Counted from the stretch's first letter, positions 46,730 to 55,133 are shown. The stretch is 64,000 nucleotides of DNA from Lysobacter daejeonensis GH1-9 (GCF_000768355.1 NZ_AVPU01000004.1:120909-184908), one strand, 5' to 3'. Translations and numbers: made by a program. Notes: generated by a model not told the origin, from the sequence alone.

Positions 46730-47008
46730 ATGAAGTACGCAAATCTCGCTATTGCAGTCATGTTCGCCATCGCATCAGGTCCGATTATCGCTGGTGATAC
46801 ATCTTCGGCCACTACGCACAAAAATCACGATCAGCACGCGCACGGCGCACCTGCCGCAACGTTCGGCGAACTCGATGTCAACAGGGATGGACGCCTGTCC
46901 AAGGCCGAAATGGCGAAGCACCCCCTGGTCGCGCACTTCGGCATGGTCGATGCCAACAGGGATGGCAGTCTGAGCAAGGATGAGTTCGCTACCCTACAGG
47001 GAATGTGA
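46730..47008 (+). CDS. Small periplasmic EF-hand protein with His-rich segment
   Basis: A 92-aa protein. The signal peptide MKYANLAIAVMFAIASGPIIAG (about 1-22) predicts export. The mature protein starts with a His-rich stretch (THKNHDQHAHG) that could bind copper. It then has two EF-hand loops, DVNRDGRLSKAE and DANRDGSLSKDE, with Asp at positions 1, 3 and 5 for Ca2+. No Shine-Dalgarno is clear. Codon use is more A/T-rich than its neighbours, hinting at transfer. The position after copA suggests a copper-related or stress role; this is inference. Confidence 0.8.
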   Translation: MKYANLAIAVMFAIASGPIIAGDTSSATTHKNHDQHAHGAPAATFGELDVNRDGRLSKAEMAKHPLVAHFGMVDANRDGSLSKDEFATLQGM

Positions 47009-47127
47009 GCGGCGGTCGTGCTGGCGGCGGCGAGGCGCCGCCGCTTGCAACGTGCGCAACCACCAGATATTGACTTGCTCGTCCTGGGCCGCCGCCGAAA
47101 CCGCTGGCCAATTGACCGGAGTGTGAT

Positions 47128-47466
47128 GTGGAAACAATTGCATGGAGCGACTTCGTCAAAGTCGAGCTACGAGTGGGCCGGGTTGTTGATGCCCAGCCAT
47201 TCCCGGAAGCACGCAAACCTGCCTACGTCTTGCACGTCGATTTCGGTGACGAAATTGGCATCAAGAAGTCGAGCGCGCAGATCACGGACCTTTACGACTG
47301 CCAGACACTGATCGGCAAGCTCGTGGTTGCCGTCATCAATTTTCCGAAGAAGCAGATTGGCCCTCTGCAATCGGAATGCCTGGTTACAGGCTTTCACGAC
47401 GAGTTGGGGCGCGTGGCCCTGTGTGTCCCGGATCGTGCAGTGCCCCTTGGCACCAAGCTCCTTTGA
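47128..47466 (+). CDS. csaA: CsaA-type tRNA-binding/chaperone-like protein
   Basis: A 112-aa single OB-fold protein of the CsaA family, related to the tRNA-binding domain of MetRS and to Arc1p. It opens METIAWSDFVKVELRVGRVVDAQPFPEARKPAYVLHVDFG, with KSSAQIT and VINFPKKQIGPLQSECLVTG as the family signature. The start is GTG 47128 with GGAG 6 nt upstream; an ATG at 47126 is in the wrong frame. Reported activities are protein-export chaperone and tRNA binding; the cellular role is uncertain. The 119-nt gap upstream holds a GC-rich hairpin and no gene. Confidence 0.92.
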   Translation: METIAWSDFVKVELRVGRVVDAQPFPEARKPAYVLHVDFGDEIGIKKSSAQITDLYDCQTLIGKLVVAVINFPKKQIGPLQSECLVTGFHDELGRVALCVPDRAVPLGTKLL

Positions 47467-47593
47467 GTCTCCCCGGCGCAGCAGCCTTCGCTTCGAACAA
47501 TCTTCCCGCCTCAACCTGGGCTGACCGCAAGGGCAATCCCAACGCTCCAGCTCTAGGAGCTCCGCCGGCCTGGTCAGGAACTTTCGAAATGCC

Positions 47594-47628
47594 AAAAACA
47601 AAGGGCCTGCGATTGCTCGCAGGCCCTT
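47594..47628 (-). terminator. Terminator of the tRNA-Leu gene
   Basis: AAGGGCCTGCGA-TTGC-TCGCAGGCCCTT is a perfect 12-bp stem (47601-47628). Read on the minus strand it is followed by TTTGTTTTTGG. It lies 9 nt beyond the tRNA CCA end. Confidence 0.85.
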
Positions 47629-47637
47629 GTCTAGATC

Positions 47638-47724
47638 TGGTGCCGGAGGTGGGACTCGAACCCACACGCTTTTAAGGGCGGCGGATTTTGAGTCCGCTGC
47701 GTCTACCGATTCCGCCACTCCGGC
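47638..47724 (-). tRNA. tRNA-Leu (anticodon CAA), CCA encoded
   Basis: Read on the minus strand, the 7-bp acceptor stem GCCGGAG pairs with CTCCGGC, followed by discriminator A and an encoded CCA. The anticodon arm GCGGA-CTCAAAA-TCCGC gives anticodon CAA (reads UUG). A long variable arm, typical of class II tRNA-Leu, and the T-arm GTTCGAGTC are present. Total 87 nt. Confidence 0.95.
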
Positions 47725-47767
47725 GCGGGCGAGCAGTATAACGAAGGTCGAGGCCTCCGTCTGCCGG

Positions 47768-48367
47768 TCAGTGCACTTCGTCCGTCTTCAACGCCTTGCA
47801 GGCGCGGGCGAACCATTCGCCGTCCTGCGGCACGAACATCGAGCAGCTTTCCATTGGCCCCTTGTAGATGTGCAGGGAGATGGCCACGTCGTCGCCGCTG
47901 GTGTTGCGGATGGTGTGGTATTCGTGCGGCGGGATCAGGCTGCCGGCGCTGCCGGGGCCGGCCTGCATGCCGCCCGCGGCGCGGAAGCGGAAGCGGTCGC
48001 CGTCGCGTTCCAGCAATTCGTACTGGGTGATCTCCAGTTCGCCGTCCCACACGCCTTCCACGCACCACAGGCCGCAGTGGTCGTGCACGGGGGTGCCCTG
48101 GCCGGGTCCCCAGGTCATGGCCACCACGCTGTAGCCGTGGGTCGGGCTGCGGTACAGTTCGCGCCGGGCGTAGTGGTCGTCGATGGGGTCGTACACGCAC
48201 TCGGGCAGTTGCACGTCGCGGTCGCGGATCATGCTGCACAGCGCGCTGCGCAACGCGGCGGTGACGGCGTGCTGGTCACCGGCGGTGACGGCTGCATCCA
48301 GGGCGGCGACCAGCTTGTCGTGGCCGGGAAAGTCGAGGTCGGGCAGGGTGGCGGCTTGGGCGTGCAT
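47768..48367 (-). CDS. Cysteine dioxygenase (cupin)
   Basis: It oxidises cysteine to cysteine sulfinate with Fe(II) and O2. The protein is 199 aa, typical for bacterial type I cysteine dioxygenases. The cupin motif GTPVHDHCGLWCVEGVWDGELE carries His95 and His97; the third ligand is probably His148 or His151 in IPPHEYHTI. GPMESCSMFVPQDGEWFARA is another family block. The ATG lies 7 nt after a TACAAT -10 box. It is downstream of ohr but separated by a hairpin, and just before tRNA-Leu on the same strand. 3-mercaptopropionate dioxygenase is a possible alternative activity. Confidence 0.9.
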   Translation of the reverse strand: MHAQAATLPDLDFPGHDKLVAALDAAVTAGDQHAVTAALRSALCSMIRDRDVQLPECVYDPIDDHYARRELYRSPTHGYSVVAMTWGPGQGTPVHDHCGLWCVEGVWDGELEITQYELLERDGDRFRFRAAGGMQAGPGSAGSLIPPHEYHTIRNTSGDDVAISLHIYKGPMESCSMFVPQDGEWFARACKALKTDEVH

Positions 48368-48374
48368 ATGGCCG

Positions 48375-48380
48375 ATTGTA
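48375..48380 (-). promoter_or_regulatory. -10 box of the cysteine dioxygenase gene (leaderless)
   Basis: TACAAT (5/6) on the minus strand, 7 nt before the ATG; no clear -35 box. Confidence 0.4.
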
Positions 48381-48454
48381 ACCTGCTCATCACGCGGCGT
48401 TATGTACGCGACCGCACGGTTCCTACGGCCTGCCGATGCGGCCCTGCGGACGGA

Positions 48455-48482
48455 GCCCCTCCCCGCGATTGGGGGGAGGGGC
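48455..48482 (-). terminator. GC-rich hairpin after ohr
   Basis: CCCCTCCCC and GGGGAGGGG pair over 9 bp with a short loop, 13 nt after the ohr stop. There is no U-run, so termination strength is uncertain. Confidence 0.4.
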
Positions 48483-48494
48483 GGTGAGCGGCGA

Positions 48495-48920
48495 TCAGAC
48501 CACCGTCAGGGTCACGTCGATATTGCCGCGGGTGGCGTTGGAGTACGGGCACACCTGGTGTGCCTGTGCCACCAGCGCTTCGGCCTGTTCGCGTGGCATG
48601 CCGGGAATCGAGACCTTCAGCTCCACCTCGATGCCGAAGCCGGCGGGGATCTGGCCGATGCCCACGTGGCCTTCGATGGCGGTATCGGCCGGCAGGGCAA
48701 TCTTCTGGCGGCCGGCCACGAACTTCAGCGCGCCGATGAAGCAGGCCGAATAGCCGGCCGCGAACATCTGTTCCGGATTGGTGCCGGGGCCGCCTGCGCC
48801 TCCGAGCTCGCGCGGGGTGGACAGCTGCAGGTCGAAGGCGTTGTCAGAGGCCACGGCGCGGCCGTCGCGGCCCCCGGTGGCGGTGGCGGTGGCGCGGTAC
48901 AGGACGGTTTCGATGGACAT
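48495..48920 (-). CDS. ohr: Organic hydroperoxide reductase Ohr
   Basis: It reduces fatty-acid and organic peroxides using lipoylated proteins. The protein is 141 aa. The two catalytic cysteines are Cys60 ([14 protein letters not shown]) and Cys124 ([12 protein letters not shown]), one position from those of X. campestris Ohr (61/125); [14 protein letters not shown] is a family block. AGGAG lies 13 nt upstream of the ATG. An operator-like palindrome is found in the 129-nt gap to ohrR, which lies upstream on the same strand. Confidence 0.96.
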   Translation of the reverse strand: MSIETVLYRATATATGGRDGRAVASDNAFDLQLSTPRELGGAGGPGTNPEQMFAAGYSACFIGALKFVAGRQKIALPADTAIEGHVGIGQIPAGFGIEVELKVSIPGMPREQAEALVAQAHQVCPYSNATRGNIDVTLTVV

Positions 48921-48992
48921 GGGGGTGGTTCTCCTGGTGTGCGGCGAATGGAAAGGGCCGGTCGCTGCTTCCGGTATTTTGTTGACTATTTA

Positions 48993-49004
48993 ATAGCGCG
49001 CTAT
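48993..49004. promoter_or_regulatory. OhrR operator upstream of ohr
   Basis: ATAGCGCGCTAT is a perfect 12-bp palindrome within an A/T-rich stretch (GACTATTTAATAG on one side). The same core, ATAGCGnnCTAT, occurs upstream of ohrR. Confidence 0.6.
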
Positions 49005-49049
49005 GTATTTGCGGTGGCGTTGCGGTCCACGGAGTCGAGCGCGGGTGCG

Positions 49050-49520
49050 TCAGTCGGGAAGGTGCTGGTGTAGCTGCTGGCGCAGGGCTTCCAGTTGCGC
49101 CTTGAGCGGCCCGGCGTGTTGGATGTCCAGCGCGGTCGCGCACAGCACCTGCTGCGGCACGCGGGCGGCCTTGGTCTTGAGGGCCTTGCCGGCACGGGTC
49201 AGGGTGATCACCACCTGGCGTTCGTCCTGCGCGGCACGGGTGCGGGCCACCAGTTCGGCGGTTTCCAGCCGCTTGAGCAGCGGAGTGAGCGTGGCCGAGT
49301 CCAGGAACAGGTGTTCGCCAATCTGCGACACGGTCAGCCCGTCCTGCTCCCACAACACCAGCATGACCAGGTATTGCGGGTAGGTCAGCCCCAGCGGTGC
49401 CAGCAGCTTGCGGTAGACCTTGGTCATGGCCAGCGACGTGGAGTGCAGGGCGAAGCACAGCTGGCGGTCCAGCTTGAGCGCGTCGGCTGCCGTTATCGCG
49501 TTGGGGGTCTTGTTCGCCAT
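49050..49520 (-). CDS. ohrR: Organic peroxide-sensing MarR-family repressor OhrR
   Basis: It represses ohr and itself and is released when peroxide oxidises the sensor Cys. The protein is 156 aa. Sensor Cys22 ([11 protein letters not shown]) and resolving Cys127 ([10 protein letters not shown]) fall at the positions known for X. campestris OhrR (two-Cys type). The winged helix is around 60-105 ([35 protein letters not shown]). The ATG is close to its own operator and may be leaderless. Confidence 0.95.
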   Translation of the reverse strand: MANKTPNAITAADALKLDRQLCFALHSTSLAMTKVYRKLLAPLGLTYPQYLVMLVLWEQDGLTVSQIGEHLFLDSATLTPLLKRLETAELVARTRAAQDERQVVITLTRAGKALKTKAARVPQQVLCATALDIQHAGPLKAQLEALRQQLHQHLPD

Positions 49521-49525
49521 GTGGA

Positions 49526-49552
49526 CAATTTAAATAGCGAACTATTTAATTG
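49526..49552. promoter_or_regulatory. OhrR operator at the ohrR promoter
   Basis: CAATTTAAATAG and CTATTTAATTG form an inverted repeat around CGAA, containing ATAGCGAACTAT, which shares the ATAGCGnnCTAT core with the ohr site. It overlaps the expected -10 region of ohrR. Confidence 0.65.
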
Positions 49553-49656
49553 CAAGCTATTCACGTGTCCATGGGTGGAACGGTGCGTGCCGTTGGCCGC
49601 TGCCCGGCGTTGGGTGCGACGGTCCGGTGGAGGGGGCATCGCACCGCCTGCCAGCG

Positions 49657-50805
49657 TTACAGCTCGGCCAGGAACCCGCCCACGGCCGGCGAGAACCGGT
49701 CGAAATCCACCAGGAACGCGTCGTGCCCCTGCGGTGAGGGCAGGGGCAGGAAGCGCGCGTCCGTGCCGCCGGCCAGCAGGCCTTCAGCAATCTCCTGCTG
49801 CTGCTGCAGCGGGAACAGGATGTCGGTGTGCACGCCAATCGCCAGCGCCTTCTCCAGCTTGATGCTGGCCAGTGCGGCGCGGGTGTCGTCGTCGCTGGAC
49901 GGGCCTTCGCCGCGGCCACAGCCGCCCGGGCGGAAGTCGCCCATGTCGAACCAGTCCATCGATCGGCTCAGGTACAGGTAGCAGTTGGGGTCGAAGTGGC
50001 GCACGAAGCGGCGGGCGTGGCCTTCCAGATAGCTCTCCACCTCGAACTCCAGACCGAACGGCTCGTCGTCCGCGCGGTCGGAATCCAGCCGCACGCGGCC
50101 GAAGCGGCCGTCCCACTCCAGCGCGGAGCGGTAGGTGATGACGCCCAGCTTGCGTGCCATGCGCATGCCCGACTCGGGGTAGTGCTCGTCGGTGTAGTTG
50201 CCGCCCTCCCACCGCGGGTCCAGGCGGATCGCCTCGCGCTGCAGCGAGCGGATGGCGATCGAGAACGGCAGCGCGCGCGCCGCGCCGGAGATGTTGATAT
50301 GGCTGCGGGCGATGCCCGGGTGCATGGCCAGCAGGGCCAGCGCGGTCATGCCGCCCATCGAGTTGCCGATGACGCAGGCCAGTTGCCCGATGCCCAGCGC
50401 GCGGACCACGTGCGCAGCGGCATTGGCGCCGTCTTCCACCGACAGTTCGGGGAAGCTCAGGCGGTACGCCTCGCCGGTGGCCGGGTCGATGGATGCGGGG
50501 CCGGTGGAGCCTTTGCAGCTGCCCAGCGAGTTGACGCAGATGACGTGCCAGCGGTCGGTGTCGATGGCCTTGCCGGGGCCGACCATGGCCTCCCACCAGC
50601 CGGCGGCCGGGTTGGCTTCGTTGGCGGCGGCGTGGGCGTCGGGCGACAGGCCGGTGACGATCAGGATGGCGTTGTCGCGCGTGGCGTTGAGCGTGCCCCA
50701 GGTTTCGTACGCCATCTTCGCTCCGTGCAACGCGCCACCGCGGCGCATCGGGAACGGCGAGGGCAGGTCGATGTGGCGGGTCCCGGGGGGGATGAATTCG
50801 GTCAT
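49657..50805 (-). CDS. MetX-family acyltransferase, probably serine O-succinyltransferase
   Basis: An alpha/beta-hydrolase of the homoserine acetyltransferase family. In Xanthomonadaceae, members of this family were reassigned as L-serine O-succinyltransferases acting in cysteine synthesis; I assign this by lineage. The protein is 382 aa. The nucleophile Ser149 is in VIGNSMGGM; TGLSPDAHA, VNSLGSCKGSTGPASIDP and the C-terminal SPQGHDAFLVDF (His, Asp) complete the fold. The start at 50805 gives MTEFIPPGTRHIDLP; an in-frame start 60 nt earlier adds an unlikely Arg-rich leader. It follows ccmI on the same strand after 96 nt with a hairpin. Confidence 0.85.
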   Translation of the reverse strand: MTEFIPPGTRHIDLPSPFPMRRGGALHGAKMAYETWGTLNATRDNAILIVTGLSPDAHAAANEANPAAGWWEAMVGPGKAIDTDRWHVICVNSLGSCKGSTGPASIDPATGEAYRLSFPELSVEDGANAAAHVVRALGIGQLACVIGNSMGGMTALALLAMHPGIARSHINISGAARALPFSIAIRSLQREAIRLDPRWEGGNYTDEHYPESGMRMARKLGVITYRSALEWDGRFGRVRLDSDRADDEPFGLEFEVESYLEGHARRFVRHFDPNCYLYLSRSMDWFDMGDFRPGGCGRGEGPSSDDDTRAALASIKLEKALAIGVHTDILFPLQQQQEIAEGLLAGGTDARFLPLPSPQGHDAFLVDFDRFSPAVGGFLAEL

Positions 50806-50857
50806 TCCGTTGGCTCGTGGGCGGCAGGCGCGCCGCGGTGAACGGATGATTGTCGCA

Positions 50858-50890
50858 GACCACACCCTTGCGGCTGCAAGGGCGTGGGTC
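50858..50890 (-). terminator. Hairpin between ccmI and the metX-like gene
   Basis: GACCACACCCTTGC (50858-50871) pairs with GCAAGGGCGTGGGTC (50876-50890) with a GGCT loop. There is no U-run after it on the minus strand, so it may pause or stabilise RNA rather than terminate. Confidence 0.4.
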
Positions 50891-50901
50891 GGGCCATCTG
50901 G

Positions 50902-51900
50902 TTACGGCCGTACGCGATCGATCTTCAGTACCACCGTGGCCTTGGCGTCGGTGGCGGTCTGCACGGGCGTGGCTTCCAGGTCACCCGATTTGGGCATGGC
51001 GTCGCCGCTGGCGGACAAGCGTGCGGTGATCTCGGCCTTGGCCAGGTCGGAGAACTTCTTGGTCGGCATCAGGCTGTCGCCGTCGTCCAGGCGCACTTCC
51101 AGCGGCAGCTTGGCGGCGGGCAGCTTCTCGGCCGCCACCGGGATGGGTGGGCCACCCGGTTCGCGGGCGATGACGAACAGCGTGGCGCCGGCGGGCACTC
51201 GGTCGCGCAGGGCCTCGGCCAGTTCCACCTTCACCGTGATGCCCTTGGCGCTGGCGGCCACCGGGGCCGCCAGTTCGGGCAGGCCGGCATCGGCGCGGGC
51301 GGCGTTGATCTGCGGGCGCAGGGTGGCGACCACGTCGGGCTGCACGATGGCCAGCAGCGGCTCCCAGGTCTTGGCGGCCTCGGCGGGCTGGCCGGCCTGG
51401 CGGTGGGCGATGCCGAGGAACCAACGGGCGCGCTGGTGCATGGGCTGTTTGTCCAGGGCGTGGCGCAACATCTGCACGGCCTTGTCGTCGAAGCGGTGCT
51501 CCTTGTCCGCGTTGGCACGGGCTTCGGCGGCGTCGGCAAGCAGGTCCGGCTCGTCTGGGGCCACGGTCACGGCGCGGGCCAGTGCGTCACGGGCCTCGGC
51601 GTGGCGACCCTGCGCGGTGTAGGCGCGGGCCAGCAGGCGCCAGCCGTCTATCTCGCCGGGTTCGTCGGCCAACTTGGCTTCCAGTTGGGCAATGGCATCG
51701 TCCAGCGTCTGCGGGGCGCGGCGCTGGGCCGGGTCCAGCGCACGCGGCGTGCCAACGGCGAAGTACAGCGCGCCGGTCATCACCAGCACCGATACAAAGA
51801 TTGCCGCGCCGCTCAGTCGGTGCGCCTTCAGCACGGGGCGCAGCACGTAGGCCAGCACGACAAGCACCAGCACCAGGCTGGCCACCACGAACGCACTCAT
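50902..51900 (-). CDS. ccmI: Cytochrome c maturation protein CcmI (TPR)
   Basis: It holds apocytochrome c for heme ligation. The protein is 332 aa. Two N-terminal membrane helices (MSAFVVASLVLVLVVLAYVL and IFVSVLVMTGALYFAVG) are followed by periplasmic TPR-like helices (about 75-200: WRLLARAYTAQGRHAEARDALARAV, RARWFLGIAHRQAGQPAEAAKTW). A beta-rich C-terminal domain (about 225-332) resembles the NrfG/CcmI C-terminal module. The start at 51900 overlaps the ccmH stop by 1 nt. It is the last gene of the ccm operon. Confidence 0.9.
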   Translation of the reverse strand: MSAFVVASLVLVLVVLAYVLRPVLKAHRLSGAAIFVSVLVMTGALYFAVGTPRALDPAQRRAPQTLDDAIAQLEAKLADEPGEIDGWRLLARAYTAQGRHAEARDALARAVTVAPDEPDLLADAAEARANADKEHRFDDKAVQMLRHALDKQPMHQRARWFLGIAHRQAGQPAEAAKTWEPLLAIVQPDVVATLRPQINAARADAGLPELAAPVAASAKGITVKVELAEALRDRVPAGATLFVIAREPGGPPIPVAAEKLPAAKLPLEVRLDDGDSLMPTKKFSDLAKAEITARLSASGDAMPKSGDLEATPVQTATDAKATVVLKIDRVRP

Positions 51901-52379
51901 CACCACTCCTGATCGTCTTCGACGGCGTTGGCCGGGGTGTTGCGAGCCGCATTGCCCTGCGCCGACGCGCGCTGCTGCACGGATCGACGACGCACGATGC
52001 CGGCCACCACCAGGCCACCGGCCAGCAACACCACGGCTGGGCCGAACCACAGCAACCACGTCTTCGATTCGACCTGCGGGCGGTACAGCACGAACTCGCC
52101 GTAGCGCGCCACCAGGAAGTCCTTGATCTCGGCGTTGGTCTTGCCTTGCCGCATCAGCGACAGCACCTCGTGGCGCAGGTCCACCGCGATCTGCGCGTTG
52201 GAGTCGGCCAACGACTGGTTCTGGCACATCACGCAGCGCAGCTCGCTCACCAGCGCGTGGAAGCGGGCCTCCTCGGCGCTGTCGTTGAACTGGATGGGCG
52301 TGGTGTCGACGGCCGCCTGTGCGTTTGCCGGGGCAGCGGCGAGCGCCGAAACCAGCCCCAGCAGCAAGGCAATCGCCAT
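51900..52379 (-). CDS. ccmH: Cytochrome c maturation protein CcmH
   Basis: A periplasmic thiol-disulfide partner that keeps the apocytochrome CXXCH reduced. The protein is 159 aa from ATG 52379. The signal peptide MAIALLLGLVSALAAAPANAQA precedes the conserved LVSELRCVMCQNQSLADSNAQIAVDLR, with the LRCxxCQ active site. A C-terminal membrane helix (WLLWFGPAVVLLAGGLVVAGIV) follows. A GTG at 52490 overlaps the ccmG stop and fits the coupling seen elsewhere in the operon, but would add 37 residues with no family likeness. Confidence 0.88.
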   Translation of the reverse strand: MAIALLLGLVSALAAAPANAQAAVDTTPIQFNDSAEEARFHALVSELRCVMCQNQSLADSNAQIAVDLRHEVLSLMRQGKTNAEIKDFLVARYGEFVLYRPQVESKTWLLWFGPAVVLLAGGLVVAGIVRRRSVQQRASAQGNAARNTPANAVEDDQEW

Positions 52380-52486
52380 GGCCTGCACCCAAGCCAGGGG
52401 GCGAAGCGACTGCGCAGTAAATGGCGCGGACTGTGCCCGTTGCACGCACGAAGGTCGTTGCGGGGGCGGCAAACCCAACGCCCGGC

Positions 52487-53071
52487 TCACAATGACACCC
52501 CCGTCGGCGTGGTTTCCACGTCCTGCAGCGCGGGCAGCAATTGTTTCTGGATCACGTCATCGGTCAGCGGGCCGACGTACTTCCAGCGGATCATGCCGTT
52601 TGCGTCGACCAGGAACGTTTCCGGCGCGCCGTAGATGCCCCAGTCGATGGCGACCTTGCCCTCGTAATCGGCCAGCACCAGCCAGTACGGGTTGCCGAAT
52701 TCGTCCAGCCAGCGCAGCGCGTCGGCGGGCTCGTCCTTCCAGTTGTAGCCCACCACGCGCACGCGCTTGGTCTCGGCAAAGCGGGTCAGCACCGGGTGCT
52801 CGTCGCGGCAGGCCGGGCACCAGCTGCCCCATACGTTCAGCAGGTATGGCGCGCCGCGCAGTTCCTGCGAAGTCACGGTACGCGATGGCTCATGCAGCAC
52901 CGGCAGCGAGAACGCGGGCGCGGCCTTGCCGATCAGCGGCGAGGGCAGCGCTTCGCGGTTGGGGTTGCGGCTGAGCAGCACGCCCACGCCCAGCAGCACG
53001 CCCAGCAGCGCGACGAAGGCCAGCGGCAGCCAGCGCATGGCGCCGCGCTTGGGGGAGGGTGACGAACTCAT
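52487..53071 (-). CDS. ccmG: Thiol:disulfide interchange protein CcmG/DsbE
   Basis: A membrane-anchored thioredoxin-like reductant for cytochrome c maturation. The protein is 194 aa. An N-terminal anchor (about 12-33, MRWLPLAFVALLGVLLGVGVLL) is followed by a thioredoxin fold with the active site GSWCPACRDEHP and the CcmG-specific segment VVGYNWKDEPADALRWLDEFGNPY. GAPETFLVD contains the cis-Pro loop. The start overlaps the ccmF stop by 1 nt (TGATG type). Confidence 0.94.
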   Translation of the reverse strand: MSSSPSPKRGAMRWLPLAFVALLGVLLGVGVLLSRNPNREALPSPLIGKAAPAFSLPVLHEPSRTVTSQELRGAPYLLNVWGSWCPACRDEHPVLTRFAETKRVRVVGYNWKDEPADALRWLDEFGNPYWLVLADYEGKVAIDWGIYGAPETFLVDANGMIRWKYVGPLTDDVIQKQLLPALQDVETTPTGVSL

Positions 53072-55068
53072 CAGACGGGCTCCGCGGCAGGTGCCGTGGG
53101 GGAAGTCGGGGATGCGGCGATGGCTGGCTCAGGCGAGCGTCCTGGCACGCGCTCGGTGCCGACGCGGCGGAAGCGCTTGTCGGCCGCAGTGACGAAGCCG
53201 CCCAGCATCATCAGCAGCGCCCCCAGCCAGATCCAGCGCACGAACGGCTTGATGTGCACGCGCACGGCCCACGCACCGCCACCCAGCGGTTCACCGAGGG
53301 CCACGTACAGGTCCTTTGTGATGCCCGGGCGGATGGCGGCCTCGGTCATGACCTGTCCGCCGCTGACGTAGGCGCGCTTTTCGGGATGCAGCACGGTGAC
53401 CACGCGGTCGTTGCGCAACACCGTGACGGTACCGCGGTCGGCCTCGTAGTTGGGGCCGCGGCTGTGCGCCACGTCATCGAGGCGGAATTCGTAGCCGGCC
53501 ACTTCCACCGACTTGCCCGGGCCAACGGCCACTTCGCGCTGCTGGTTGAGGCCTTCGACCAGCAATGCGCCGACCAGGAACACCGCCACGCCCGTGTGGG
53601 CCAGGATCATGCCCGTCATTTCGGCGGTGAAGCGCTTGCCGTTGGACTGCAGGCGCGCCCACACGAAGCGCGCGGTGCCGGCGACCACCCACACCGCGCC
53701 GATCACGCCCAGCGCCACCTTCCACGCGCCCTGCGGCGCCATGAAGTACGCGGCGATGCCTGCGATCAGCGCGAGCACGGCCCACGGCGCCAGCATCGCC
53801 AGCGGCTTGGAAACCTGCTCGCGCTGCCAGCGGGTGATCGGGCCGAACGGCAGCAGCAGCACCAGCGGTGCCATCAGCAACATGAACATCAGCGCGAAGT
53901 ACGGCGGGCCCACGGAGATCTTGCCCAGTTCCAGCGCATCGGCCAGCAGCGGGTACAGCGTGCCCAGCAGCACCATGGCGCAGGCCGTGGTCAGCAGCAG
54001 GTTGTTGGCCAGCAGCAGCGTCTCGCGCGAACTGGCTTCGAAGGGCTTGCCCTCGTCATCGCCACCGGGTGCCCGCAGGGCGTACAGCAGCAGCGAGCCA
54101 CCCACCACGATGCCGAGGAAGATCAGGATGAACAGGCCGCGCGACGGGTCGGCGGCGAACGCATGCACGCTGGTCAGTACGCCGGAGCGCACCAGGAACG
54201 TGCCCAGCAGCGACAGCGAGAACGTGGCGATCGCGAGCAGCAGCGTCCAGCCGCGGAAGCTGCCGCGCTTCTCGGTCACGGCCTGCGAGTGGATCAGCGC
54301 GGCGCCGGCCAGCCACGGCATGAAGCTGGCGTTCTCCACCGGGTCCCAGAACCACCAGCCACCCCAGCCCAGCTCGTAGTACGCCCACCAGCTGCCCAGC
54401 GCGATGCCCAGGGTGAGGAAGGCCCACGCCACGTTGGTCCACGGGCGCGTCCAGCGCAGCCAACGCGCATCCACGCGGCCGTCCAGCAACGCGGCGATGG
54501 CGAAGGCGAACGGCACCGAGAAACCCACGTATCCGGCATACAGCATCGGCGGGTGGATGATCAGGCCCGGATCCTGCAGCAGCGGGTTGAGGTCGCGACC
54601 TTCGGCGGCTGCAGGCAGCAGGCGCTCGAACGGGTTGCTGGTGAAGATAAGGAAGGCCAGGAAGCCCACGCTGACCCAGCCCATTACTGCCAGCACCCGC
54701 GCGATCACTTCGTCGGGCAGGCGCTTGGACCACAGCGCCACCGCGCCCGTCCACAGTGCCAGCACCAGCGCCCACAGCAGCAGCGAGCCCTCGTGCGAGC
54801 CCCACACCGCGGAATAGCGGTACATCATCGGCAGCAGCGAGTTGCTGTTCTTGGCGACGTACGCCACCGAGAAGTCCTGCACCACGAACGCCCAGGTCAG
54901 CACCACGAAGGCCAGGCCCACCAGCACCAGTTGGGCGTAGGCCGCCGGACGTGCCACCGCCATCCACGGCGTGATGCCGCGTTGCGCACCCACCAGCGGC
55001 AGGGTGGCCTGCAGGATCGAGACCAGCAGCGCCAGGATCAGGGTGATCTGGCCAAGTTCAGGCAACAT
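53071..55068 (-). CDS. ccmF: Cytochrome c heme lyase subunit CcmF
   Basis: The core of the heme ligase that attaches heme to apocytochrome c. The protein is 665 aa with about 15 membrane helices. The tryptophan-rich WWD motif is GWGGWWFWDPVENASFMPWL. Heme-ligand histidines are expected nearby, for example in WGSHEGSLLLW. The C-terminal periplasmic domain has GVAVFLVGALLVEGLNQQ and YVALGEPLGGGAWAVRV. It is followed directly by ccmG and lies 65 nt after ccmE. Confidence 0.95.
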   Translation of the reverse strand: MLPELGQITLILALLVSILQATLPLVGAQRGITPWMAVARPAAYAQLVLVGLAFVVLTWAFVVQDFSVAYVAKNSNSLLPMMYRYSAVWGSHEGSLLLWALVLALWTGAVALWSKRLPDEVIARVLAVMGWVSVGFLAFLIFTSNPFERLLPAAAEGRDLNPLLQDPGLIIHPPMLYAGYVGFSVPFAFAIAALLDGRVDARWLRWTRPWTNVAWAFLTLGIALGSWWAYYELGWGGWWFWDPVENASFMPWLAGAALIHSQAVTEKRGSFRGWTLLLAIATFSLSLLGTFLVRSGVLTSVHAFAADPSRGLFILIFLGIVVGGSLLLYALRAPGGDDEGKPFEASSRETLLLANNLLLTTACAMVLLGTLYPLLADALELGKISVGPPYFALMFMLLMAPLVLLLPFGPITRWQREQVSKPLAMLAPWAVLALIAGIAAYFMAPQGAWKVALGVIGAVWVVAGTARFVWARLQSNGKRFTAEMTGMILAHTGVAVFLVGALLVEGLNQQREVAVGPGKSVEVAGYEFRLDDVAHSRGPNYEADRGTVTVLRNDRVVTVLHPEKRAYVSGGQVMTEAAIRPGITKDLYVALGEPLGGGAWAVRVHIKPFVRWIWLGALLMMLGGFVTAADKRFRRVGTERVPGRSPEPAIAASPTSPTAPAAEPV

Positions 55069-55133
55069 CGTTTCAGCTCCGGCGCGCGTTGCGCGTCAGT
55101 GGGGCCCGGCCGCGATGCGGCGGCCGGACTGGC

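Noticed and set aside
47128..47724. tRNA-Leu as attachment site of an island carrying copA-csaA
   Set aside because: No integrase, and I found no second copy of the tRNA 3' end in the window. Only mild A/T richness of two small genes supports it.
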